NCBI GenBank assembly: GCA_022059125.1
Contig: JAEUWY010000001.1
Span: forward strand, 5,084,001 to 5,148,000
Direction: 5' to 3'
Length of the DNA: 64,000 bases
Source: Corynespora cassiicola
Taxonomy: Eukaryota; Ascomycota; Dothideomycetes; Pleosporales; Corynesporascaceae
Shown here: one piece after another, positions 45,706-55,965 of the stretch
Position numbering within the stretch: position 1 is the first letter of the stretch
Layout: the number at the start of each line of letters is the position of its first letter
The notes under the pieces: generated by a model
Databases searched by the model: none
What the model saw: the letters and a program-made list of their open reading frames with translations, nothing else
Told to the model about the DNA's origin: nothing
Position numbers and translations under genes: made by a program

Positions 45706-45814
45706 TAGCGTGTTTTAATAGCAGCCACTTCATGTTAAATCGGCTCTATATTCAACTCTTCTAATTTCAAAAGAAATTTGTGTCGCGCTAGACATCCGAG
45801 CTTGTGAGAGAACT
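45706..45814. repeat. Dispersed element copy 2, truncated
   Basis: Starts TAGCGTGTT and runs to GAGAGAACT, aligning with most of 22839-22977 with scattered substitutions. The right-hand inverted end is missing. Confidence 0.5.
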
Positions 45815-46496
45815 ACCCGGGTATAATGTGAGTGACCACGGGACCTCGTCCCCGTAGTGCGAGTCATAAACGGGGCTAGTAACTGATACTTTATCAGGAC
45901 TGAATACAATGCAAGCGAGCTTTGATAACATCATGGCTAAGCAGGCCTAAACCTACGGCGTGAGAAAAATAAAATTGGATTGATGGATTCATTGAATACA
46001 AAAGAATTCAAGGTAATGAGGCAATTAACACAACACATATACATTACAGCCACTAAAAGCAATACGAGAACGAACCAGGAGAGACTGATGGTCAGGGGTA
46101 CTTTTGCACAAAGAATCATTGGTTGCGCGTGGTACGCGAATTTGTTTTCTTCATCAGAGACTATGCGGCTCATGCAATTTCGCACGAATTTGTTCTGCGG
46201 CTATGATGAGCCGAGAGACGAGGCACGTGCAGAATATGTACCTGACTTATTACCGAGCAAAGACAGCCTAGTACATCAACTTTACAAAGACAAATCATAC
46301 TAGAATATGTCCTATGAATCAAAAAAAGAAAATATAGGACCGATGAAGTGAATGTAAGCAAGTGCCCAATATCGTTGGAGGCAATGTCTTAGTAGATACA
46401 CTACTAGATGGAATGGTAGCAGCTATGGTAGCGGTTAGGGATATATGCCCTGTTGTAGATAGTATAACATATAGTACATAAGCAATGATGCGAACT

Positions 46497-47525
46497 CTAA
46501 AGCCGCCGAGTTTTAGATAACGGCAGCGCGCCGAGTTGCTTGGGCGGAGGCAGTATGTGAAGCGGCCTGGAGCATGCTACAAAGTCCTTGGGAGCTGGAT
46601 ACCGCCAGTCCAGCCACTTGTTCCAGATCATGACAGAGGTAGTACTCGAAGCCCAATAATACATCAAAGCGGCAGGAACTTCCTGGCACAAAGGTCCAAT
46701 CAGAAGAGATACACCCAAGAGCACCTTTCGAAGATGCCGCATGGGCCCTCTGCGGGTCTCTTGGGACCCGGGAGTATTGTTGGTGAAGTAGATATTGGCA
46801 AACATGATGCCGGAGACTGCGAAGGGAAGAATCCCAGTAGGATCGGGGACGAGCAAGTCGGTAAACCAGAGTAGTCCACCATCGGCAAGATCAGGCGCAA
46901 ACCAAGGATTCGGGGGTCCCAGTTCCGTCCCGTGTACGACATGGCTGGACGATTCTTTCAAGCCAATGGCCTTCAATCCCATCGATAGAAGACCATCTTG
47001 GTAACTGCACATCTGGCGAATGGTCTCGGCCATGGTGAAGAAAAGTGGCAGCTGCAATAGTGTCCAGCTAACCTGACCCCAGATTGTACAATTCCATCGC
47101 TTGTCCAACGCCTTTATTTCTTGCTTGACAGAATTCTTCAGAGTAAGCTTTGCTTGCTGGGGTGTTTTGAAATTGCCCTTCCTCATGAGCTCGTCTGTTT
47201 TCTGCTTCGTTATGGCCTGCCGCAGCGGGTGGGTGCCAATGTATCGTGCAGTGAGAGCTCGCGCCGAGGAACCAAATGTGCTCACAAGAATTCCACGAAC
47301 GATGAATGCGCCGGCCGGAATTGCGGTATACCAGGGGAGTCCAGTGTGCAGAACGGATAAAAGCTCGTGGGGGAGGTAGAGGAAGGCATCGAGGGCATCT
47401 CTCCGCGGGGCTGTCGCATGGAAGGCTCGCGCGGCCGGAGGACGGACAGGAGTGCGAGCATGTGTCGCGGTGCTCCGAGCGAGCACTTGGCGGGCGGGCG
47501 GCCGCGCGAGACGCGAAGCGAGCAT
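46497..47525 (-). CDS. COX18: Mitochondrial inner-membrane insertase COX18 (Oxa1/YidC family)
   Basis: A single exon, 342 aa. The first ~40 residues are Arg/Ala-rich without acidic residues (MLASRLARPPARQVLARS), a mitochondrial presequence. The family core follows: GLPWYTAIPAGAFIVRG (TM1), a basic helical matrix loop (TKQKTDELMRKGNF to KRWNC), TLLQLPLFFTMAETIRQM (TM2), GGLLWFTDLLVPDPTGILP and SLLIGPLCQEVPAALMYYW. It lacks the long C-terminal coiled coil of Oxa1, which points to the Cox18/Oxa2 branch that exports the C-terminal domain of Cox2. It is divergent from ALG11 over about 200 bp. Confidence 0.9.
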   Translation of the reverse strand: MLASRLARPPARQVLARSTATHARTPVRPPAARAFHATAPRRDALDAFLYLPHELLSVLHTGLPWYTAIPAGAFIVRGILVSTFGSSARALTARYIGTHPLRQAITKQKTDELMRKGNFKTPQQAKLTLKNSVKQEIKALDKRWNCTIWGQVSWTLLQLPLFFTMAETIRQMCSYQDGLLSMGLKAIGLKESSSHVVHGTELGPPNPWFAPDLADGGLLWFTDLLVPDPTGILPFAVSGIMFANIYFTNNTPGSQETRRGPMRHLRKVLLGVSLLIGPLCQEVPAALMYYWASSTTSVMIWNKWLDWRYPAPKDFVACSRPLHILPPPKQLGALPLSKTRRL

Positions 47526-47729
47526 GTCGTGATAGAAGCGTGGTGTTGTGCTGGTTCACCGACTGCTAACGAATGTGAACCACGCCATCGGATGAAGCTT
47601 GGGCCTCCTCGGGCCGCGCGCGCAGGCACATCCCACCTGTCCATTCGCGGACCTGAACATCCCCTCATGTCTCTCCCGAACTAAATTTCTCTCTCCGCAC
47701 ATGATACCCCCGGGCTGGCGTTCTCCAAA

Positions 47730-49724
47730 ATGGGTTTCCTATTGATCCTACTCTCGCTCTCACTACCCATTATAATCTCATTTGTATTCTTGCCCAAGAC
47801 CATCCGCTTCCTGGGAGAGCTGGTAGGATACCAGCTGCGCCGATCGTCCCGCACCAGACGGGAGCTGCTGCTGGCCAGGGTCGCAACTGAACAACGGGCC
47901 TACGAGGCCGACAAGAGGAAGGACAAGAAGAAAGAGGAGGATGATTGGGAGGAGATTGAGACATCTACTGTCGGCAGTGCCGTGAACGGCGGAAAGGCGG
48001 ATAAGGACTGGAATGGCATCGTTGGCTTTTTCCACCCGTTCTGGTAGGCATTGAGCATTGCTCTCTGGACACCAGGCAAGGCTGATCGAGCTACTATAGT
48101 AATGCCGGGGGTGGTGGCGAGCGTGTCCTTTGGGCTGCCATTCGAGCCACTCAGAAGCGCTGGCCCGAAAGTGTATGCGTAGTCTACACTGGCGACCACG
48201 ACGTCGACAAGGCAGCGATCCTCAAGCGTGTAAAAGACCGTTTCAATATCCATCTTCATCCGCCGACCGTACACTTTTTATATCTTTCTACGCGACATTG
48301 GGTCCTCGCAAGCACATGGCCGCGCTTCACTTTGCTTGGACAGTCCATCGGCTCCGTGGTCCTCGCATACGATGCTTTCTCTCTGCTCGTCCCGGATATT
48401 TTCATCGACACCATGGGCTATGCTTTTGCACTTGCGCTCTCTTCGGTGCTGTTCCCCTCCGTCCCTACGGGTGCTTACGTCCATTACCCAACTATCTCCA
48501 CCGACATGCTCCAATCACTAGACGCAGGAGGACAGGGTGTGAACGCTGGAGCAGGAGAAGGATACCGAGGAATGGCCAAGCGGCAGTATTGGAATCTGTT
48601 CGCGCGTCTCTATTGCAAAGTCGGCAGTACCATCTCTGTCGTCATGACAAACTCGACCTGGACGCAGACGCATATCAAATCGCTTTGGGGCCCCTATCGC
48701 AATCGCCGGAACAAGACGACATCCCACGACATTGATGTTGTGTTCCCCCCCGTAGCTGTCGAAGAACTCGAACGAGAGGTGCAAGTTACAGAAGCCAGCG
48801 AACAGAATCGCGGTCCTTATATCCTCTATATTGCGCAATTTCGTCCTGAGAAGAACCACCAACTTATTATCGAAGCTTTCTCGTCCTTTTTGCACTCCAA
48901 GCCCTCTCTCCCTGCCTTCCCCAACCAAACCCCCAAACTCATCCTGATAGGATCAGTGCGCGACAAAGACGATGCGACGCGCGTGTATAACCTCCGCCTC
49001 TTAGCCAATGAACTTGGCATAAAGGAGAGCGTAGAGTTTGTCTGCGACGCCTCGTGGCCGCAGATGCTGGACTGGATGCGCAAGGCCAGCGTGGGTGTCA
49101 ACGGCATGTGGAACGAGCATTTCGGCATCGGCGTCGTAGAATACCAAGCTGCAGGCCTAATCAGCGTTGTCAATGACTCAGGCGGTCCCAAACTCGACAT
49201 CGTCGTCGAAGTCGACGGAAAGCCCACCGGTACGTACAAATCCCTTTTCTCTCCTTCTCCTATCACACCGCACCACATCATATTCCCCCTCTCCCCATGG
49301 CAGCGAAATTACATCACCCGACACGTCACCCCAGAACAAAGCACAGTCCACTTCCTTCCCACTCTTTATTTCATGCTTGTTTTCTTGGCCGCCATGTGGC
49401 TACCACTAGTTCTTTCCCTTTTCTATTTTTATTTTTTTCGCAAAGTATAAAAAAGACACATGGCAAAGTCCCAGGCTAACGCAAATGTTACGCGAATATC
49501 CAGGCTTCCACGCCTCGACCGCAGACCAATACGCCCAGGGCTTCCGCAGGGCCCTCTCCCTGTCCCCGCAGGAAACGCTCGACATGCGGCGCCGGGCGCG
49601 CAGATCGGCAGAGCGGTTCACCGACAAGGGCTTTGCGGATAAGTGGCTGCAGAATATGGATCAGCTGGTTACGCTGCAGAAGGCGAGGGGCGAGCAGCAG
49701 CAGCAGCAGCAGCAACACAAGTAG
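47730..49724 (+). CDS. ALG11: GDP-Man:Man3GlcNAc2-PP-dolichol alpha-1,2-mannosyltransferase
   Basis: Three exons, 47730-48043, 48100-49229 and 49504-49724, with GT-AG introns of 56 and 274 bp; 554 aa. An N-terminal TM anchor (LLILLSLSLPIIISFVFLP) is followed by a charged Lys/Glu stretch, then HPFCNAGGGGERVLW, the nucleotide-sugar loop of this GT4 enzyme. YVHYPTISTDML, SVVMTNSTWTQTHI, YIAQFRPEKNHQLIIEAF and MWNEHFGIGVVEYQAAG (donor-binding Glu) mark the rest. It adds the fourth and fifth mannoses to the N-glycan precursor on the cytosolic ER face. The second intron splits GKPTGFHAST. The C-terminus ends in a run of seven Gln not typical for the family. Confidence 0.96.
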
Positions 49725-50585
49725 GCAGGTTTGGCCGACGGGGCTGTAGTATAGGGAGGGGGAGGGGTATAGTGGGTATTGTGGACTTTTTTTGTTGGGC
49801 GGGCTTGTCGTCGGGCGTTCTGCTTTACTTGCTTGCTTCCTTGCTGGCTTGACGGGGGGTATGTGTGTATGTGTGTGCATTTGGGCGGCGTCTTTAGGTC
49901 ATAGTGGTTTGTTTGGTTTAGTGATTACCCATCATCTAATTCTGTATTTTCGTTCTGAAAATATGACGGTGCATCCGCCATCCATCCATGCATCCCAAAG
50001 CAAGCTTGGACCTTCACATGGAATAGTTACCTAGATGGGTAGGTAAGTAGGTAGGTAGGTGCGTAGGTGAGTGGCGCCCGACCCACTTGCAATATGACTT
50101 CAATAAGAACAGGGAAGTAATATGAGTGAGGTGTTCAAGGAAAATAAATATAGATGTTCCGTCATACTAATTTTTCCTGGATATCGTTCGCTAGTTTCCC
50201 ATCATACATGCATACGATGGCTACACAGACTCGTTATGTACACTCCAGACCCAAGACGATTTATAGATGATGAGAAATAAGAAAAGAAAGGAAAGAAAGG
50301 GAGAGCTATGGTGTGCTGTATTCCACACAAACAATGGGTAGACGGACGGGCATGACCAGATCGACAAGCAAGTGAGATTTTCGAATATACATTGTCGAAG
50401 GAACTAGCATTCCTTTGGGGTATTTTTTGCCCGATCCGTCATTTTTTATACGTTCCAATTATTTCCCTCCCCCACAGAGCCCCTCGGCCCTCATTGTTCC
50501 CCCTTCACCTCTCCCCACCCATCATGGCCTCCCCAGTCGCCATCACGTCTCACCACTCCTTTATAAAAACAAAGCCTACGCTTTC
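49725..50585. other. Convergent intergenic, no gene
   Basis: 3' flanks of ALG11 and the GPI protein gene. It contains a TAGG-type repeat near 50036-50069; nothing else was recognised. Confidence 0.5.
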
Positions 50586-51255
50586 TTACAAAGCAAAGGC
50601 CATGATACCAGCCAAAAGAGCGGCAACACCGACCTCGATCTTGCCAGCAGCGCCGGTAGACTCGGAGGGGGAGCCAGTTCCCGAAGCAGCGGCGTCGCTG
50701 CCGGAGCCAGCGCCCTCACCGGTGGGGGTAGGGGTAGCCGAGGCGATGGTGGAGTTGCGGGAGCCGGAGACGGTGAGGGTGCTGTTGGAGCTGCCAGTGC
50801 CCGAGGGCTTGACGGCGCCGGTGCCTGAGGGCTTGACGGCGCCAGTAGCGGAAGCGACACCCGAAGCCGTGGCCGAGACGTCGGTCGCTGTAACAATCGT
50901 CACGTTAGCAAAACGGTCCTTGAATCTCGGAGAACGAATATTGAACCCATCTCCCGTCTTGTTGTGGGCGGGACGGGTGGTGGTGTGTGTATGTGGGTAA
51001 GTGGAATCTTGACGTACAAACTTTCACGCCCTGGCCGTTGCAAATGTCGGCGAAGGCCTCGAGCGCGTCTGCCTTTGCGTCGCCACAGATCTTGGAAATC
51101 TTGCTCGTGGCGTCCTTGGACTCGCAGATGGCCTTGAGGTCGGCGGGCTTGTCGTACGAGTTGACGGCGCCGAGGAGGCAGGAAGGCGGGGTCGCGGCAG
51201 AGGCGACGGAGGCAATGGCCGCGAAGGCAGCGACGAAGATGGTCTTGGAGTACAT
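50586..51255 (-). CDS. GPI-anchored Ser/Thr-rich cell wall protein
   Basis: Two exons, 51255-51018 and 50887-50586, joined across a 130-bp GT-AG intron (GCTAAC); 179 aa. A signal peptide (MYSKTIFVAAFAAIASVASA) precedes a small domain of about 60 residues with four Cys (PSCLL, AICES, KICGD, DICNG), a pattern seen in fungal GPI wall proteins related to but shorter than eight-Cys CFEM domains. A Ser/Thr/Gly stalk with two GAVKPSGT repeats follows. The protein ends in a hydrophobic tail (VGVAALLAGIMAFAL) after small residues, a good GPI attachment signal. It is a structural or adhesive surface protein; the specific role is unknown. Confidence 0.85.
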
Positions 51256-52313
51256 TTTAGGGATTGGTGGCGTGTTTGTAAACGTGGGTGTTTGGTTGTT
51301 TCGATTGCAACGAGTCGAATGACTGGACGCGCGGGGGGCAAGTAGAGAGCGTGGGAGGCGAGATTACTACGGCTAGAGTATAGCACCTAAAGAGTGACGA
51401 TAAAGCGAAAGGTAACGAATGAATGGCTGGACCGCGAGAGTGTGTGGGAGTGAAGAAGTCGAGGTGAGGACAGGATCTAAGGGGCGTCTTCGGTGCCAAG
51501 CTACGCCGCAAGTCGCATCCCCCGAGGCGACTACCTATTCTTGGTACATGGCGCTAGCGCCGACTAGTCAGGAACGGGCTCGCCGCCGCGTGTACCTGAA
51601 TCCACAATGCAAGTCCGTGAAACGCGACAGCTCCGATGACACTGGGGAAAGCAAACATCGTGCGCACAGGCACCCAGCAGGTTTCGGTTGAGGTCTCGAT
51701 TGCTTGATGCTATCTTTATCGACTTCTTCTTCTTATTCTTCTTCTTCTTCTCCTTGGTCATCCTTTCGTTCTCTGGGCTAGTACCCAGGAATTACAGCTC
51801 TCTTCTCATTCGTGCGCGAGCTCCGTCCTGTCTTGTCTTCAATCCAATCGACGCTTCTGCGCGCCGTGTCCTCCTCGTGCAGCGGGAATATTACTATACA
51901 AACGCTTGCCCCCTGGGTCTTGAAGCAGCACTGCGCTCAAAAATGCAGGAAAAACAGAGGGAAGGAACCGTGAAACACCCCACATCTCAGTCATCTAATC
52001 TCATCCCAATATGCGCATCCTCTTTGGATGTGGGAATATTCAAACGCAAAGGACTTGGGGAATAAAAAGCAGACCGTACCGACCCCCGTGAGCCACGCCA
52101 TGAACCGCCGGTCCGTTAGATGCAGAAGACCGATTTGTCCAGAAATCAATTCCAGTTCAGTCGAATATTGCCGACCAGTCGTACTCCGAGGGCTCCGTCG
52201 CTGATAATGTACATGGAAGTAGGGAAAAAGATGCTCAAAGGGAGGGGCGTAATGGTATTAAAGTATGCTAGGTCATCGTAAAGGTGTGATATGCGTGATG
52301 TCGCTCGAGGAAA
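51256..52313. other. Intergenic, GPI gene promoter and DENN gene 3' flank
   Basis: It contains a (TTC)n run at about 51722-51752. No coding sequence was recognised. Confidence 0.5.
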
Positions 52314-55300
52314 TCACGAAGGTGGGGTTTTTGGAGGAACGCCGTTGGGCCCAAGCATCGAGGGAATGGGCTTGCGGCGCGCTTTCGCTTGTGGGATTCG
52401 GGGCACGCCCTGAATAACTCGTGGTTCTTTCATAAGTGTTGGATCCAATTTGGCCGGGACTTTGCCAGTGTTAGTCAACCTAATATACCATTTCGTCGGC
52501 CAACTTACTGCGGCTGATGATCGATCTGTAGTCACCAGGGAATCGTGAGTTCGGTGGCGTGGCTGATGCTGTGCGCCAGAGATGGTCCGTCGTGTCTGAA
52601 AGGAAATCCACCCGTGACTTGGAGAAGAACGAGGATTTGCCGCGGTTGCGCTTCGCCAGGATGACTTCATCAAAGAGTTTGATCGCCGGATCGTCGGAGC
52701 GCGTGCTCTCTCGCTCGTGGATGAATTCGTTCAGGGCTAAGCGGGGTCAGTGCAAGCTCAATGATGAGATAGAACGGGTAACGAACCTTGAGTCTGTTGC
52801 AGCATGGTCATGTACTGCACGTTCTCGTGCGGCATGCTCTTTAGGAACTCGTCCATCTTGAACTGGTAGATGAGACCCGACTTCTTCTGATCACCGCTCG
52901 CCGGGACCATGTAACGTCGGTAAGTATACAACAGGCTCGCGAAGCACCGCACAAAGGATGCTCGCACTTGGTCGGGCCGGAAGGCGGTGGGACAGACAAT
53001 GCAAATGCTGCCGACGCATCTGCCGTGCGCGTAGGTACTGCAGCCTGCCTATTGTTAGACGCAAAGTTATACCACTAGCATGTGCCATGCAACTTACCAG
53101 TACAACGATACATGCCGTCGTCGGGCTTCTCCTCACAGACGGAACACGTCGCCTTCTCTTCGTAGGGCCTGAACTGCAGGCAGTGACCCTCTTGCCAACG
53201 CACCGTGTCCGTATTGCGCACCGGCTGCATGGCCATTCCGGGCATGATTGTGGAGGCCGCCAAAGTGGATTGCGCGTATACCGACGGCGCGTAGGAGGAC
53301 GGCGCGCGGAGCTCATGACTCAGCGATGATGTTGAGGCGCTGGGTGCATGACCTAAGAAGGGCTGGCTCGGTCGTCTCATCGTGGGTACCCGGTCAAAAC
53401 CAAACTTTGATGCTTTGTTAACGATTGTTTGATACACAGGGGATGTGTTTCGAAATATACTCACCGAAGAACTACGGCGTGAGGAAGTCTCAAAGTGTCC
53501 AGACCGTTTCTCCCTCAAATTGGCTTGAAGGGCATAGCCGGAGTCACTCCGCGATATGGGAGTGCTCGGGAGAGCAGGGAACACTGTGGAGACCGGTGAG
53601 ATCTTCGGTGAGGGCGGAGAGTTTGAACCGGTCTTCATGGTAGCTGCTGTTGAGGGCCTGTCGTTGCCGCGGCTCTGGGCGCTCGACTGCAAGAATGCAT
53701 TGAATATCATCGGGCGCGAACTAGGCGGGCCGAGTACGTTGCCGAACGACGTCGAGTTTAATCCAACGTAAGTTTGGATGGTGGAAGGATGTGCGCGATG
53801 GGTGAACACCCCAGGGTTCTCGGAGCAGAAGGTATCCTGCGGGTATGCCTCCATGGCATAGCCTGGTGGGCCTGTGGGGACACCATAGCGCGTGTGATGC
53901 GGTGCCGAATGCTGGAGCAGGGACATGAGTTTTCGTCGCTGTTGACGAGGCAAAGGCATAGGAGCAGGCCCGTTGCTGCTGACGGTGTCGTTGTCCAGAT
54001 CAACCAGTACGTAATCGTCGTCTGGGTAATCGGTCGGCTCGTATCGGCGTTCAATGCCTACAATGTAGGGGCACGGCGCCTCGATGGTCTGGACCAATCG
54101 AGCGGGGAGGACTGGAATGAAGACGCCCGCCCACTTGAAGGGGTACAGCAGATTCGAAATGGCGAGACTGGCGAGGTGGAGCATTGCCGTGTGGGACGAC
54201 AACAGGATGATTTTGGATTCTTGCAGGACATATTCGAACAAGGTGACGATGTTGGGAATCGACAGACATCGGAAAAGGGCGTAAATGTCAATGTTGCGAG
54301 AGCCGGGCAGCTCGTTGACGGCTTCCTTGCGGGCGTACAGCCGAAGTTCGCGGACAGCAATCTCCACTTGGGTGATGGAGGTGATCGGGCTCAGTGCTTC
54401 TGCGCAGAGGTTGATCACATAGCGCTCTAGCGGCTGCCACATGCCTATCCGAGGAGAGCTTGGGGGAACGCGTTGCACGACACCGTTCGTCATGGGGACG
54501 ACTACGGCCTTGAGCCACTCCTTCCAGAAGGGCGTCAGGCTGGCGTCTCTGCCCATGACACCGTATGCACGGGGAATCCAGAGGCCCGTCTCTCCATCGG
54601 TCAATCCTTCGATTTTAGAAGCCGCGCCATGCCTCACGGGCCGCAAGAGGTCGGTCATGAGGCCAATCTTCTCTTCCACGGCACTGATCTCGTCTTCCAG
54701 GTTCTCGCGCTCCTCGGTGCCGGACTGGGCCGACGGCAGTTTGGCGAGGAGCTGCGAAAGCTTCGCCCGCTCGACGGCCAGGCGCTCTCCCAGGCTGCTT
54801 GCCAGTTCCCGCTCTTCGGGATTCATGTGGAGTTTCCGCCATTCCTCGCACTGTCGCTCGAGGCCGTCGGCAGCGGTGGCGTTCAGAGGTAACCATACCA
54901 CCATGCAGATTCCGTAAAGCTTCGAGTTGTCGCCATTAGTCATGGCGAATCCGTGCCACAGAGTTTTCGGACGCTCGTCGGATGACACGACACTGACATC
55001 ATTTGGAAAAGCAAACATGGGCACGTAGTCGGGGAATGGGTTCCTCCTCTTCAGCTCCTCCACCATGTTCTTGGGTGGATAACGGTCGAGCAACACGGGT
55101 TCATAGCGGCGCAGCAGCGGGTGCATGCTAGGGTCCTGGTTGAAGGGCTGTGGCGCTGGGATGACGGAATTGTAGCCCGAGAGCCTCTTTGATGTTCGAA
55201 TAGACGCTGCACCCATGTCAGTAATCCGGGCGATCATAGCAAAAAGCAAAATTTAAGGTGCGAAACCCGGGACATGTCCGGAGTTAATTAACGCCTCAGT

Positions 55301-55965
55301 GGAGCGAAACACATACCTTGACGGGCCATGGACGGCTGCCTCTTCAGGCTGCTCTGCATGGTCGAAATGCGCCGCCGAATGCTGCCCACGCTGGACCTGA
55401 GGTTGCCAACGCCATCCTCGTGCTGTTGCTGCGGGTCCCGCTGCATTCGCTGGGGAGGCTTTGGGCGCGGCCGGGTTGGGGTTGCGCGGCTCTGCTGTGC
55501 GATGCCGGCGCTGAACTGAATCTCCTCGAGGAAGGTGTCCCTCTCGGAAGCGAACTTGCGGAGGGCGTGCTCGAAGTCGACGTCATTGAGGCCGGAACCG
55601 CCAATCTGCACGCCCTTGATGGTGGTGCTGCTTCGGTTGCTGGCAGACTGCTTCGAGTCGGGGCCAATGATTGTGCTCACAGACTGGCGGTTGTCATGGC
55701 TCATGCGGCCGGATTTGCGTCGCGTGCCATCGCCATTGGTCAGGCCGTCTTGCGAGGATGGACGAATTGAGTCGGTCTCGAGGGCGCGATCTTCCTCGAT
55801 GGTCTCGTCGACGTCGACGGGCGGTGGGGACGAAAGCGGGGAGAGGCCGTTGAGTCCGTTCGGCTGGGACCGTTCGTCGTAGACCTGGGAGGACTCAATG
55901 CCAGAAATAAAGAAATAGTCGGCCAGAGGGCAGGGGGACGTGTCTGCAGTCGCGGCGGGGGCCAT
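52314..55965 (-). CDS. DENN-domain protein with C1-type zinc finger
   Basis: Five exons: 55965-55317, 55206-53098, 53044-52787, 52736-52509, 52459-52314; introns all GT-AG (110, 53, 50, 49 bp); 1129 aa. The first ~215 residues are disordered. The tripartite DENN module follows: uDENN (VPMFAFPNDVSV, LWHGFAMTNGD), a coiled coil (ERLAVERAKLSQLLAKL), and cDENN with YALFRCLSIPNIVTLFEYVL and IILLSSHTAMLHLASLAI. After a Ser-rich linker comes a C1-like finger (GHCLQFRPYEEKATC, CSVCEEKP, HGRCVGSICIVC) whose middle is split by an intron, then a dDENN-like helical part. DENN proteins are GDP-GTP exchange factors for Rab GTPases in membrane traffic; the C1 unit may add lipid binding. The Rab partner is unknown. 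Confidence 0.9.

Larger units (their letters stand above)
43857..46496. other. AT-rich gene-poor block, right part
   Basis: It starts with a short tandem repeat just upstream of the orphan gene. Beyond this only chance-like frames of up to about 117 codons are present. The second copy of the dispersed element is at 45706-45814. Confidence 0.5.
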
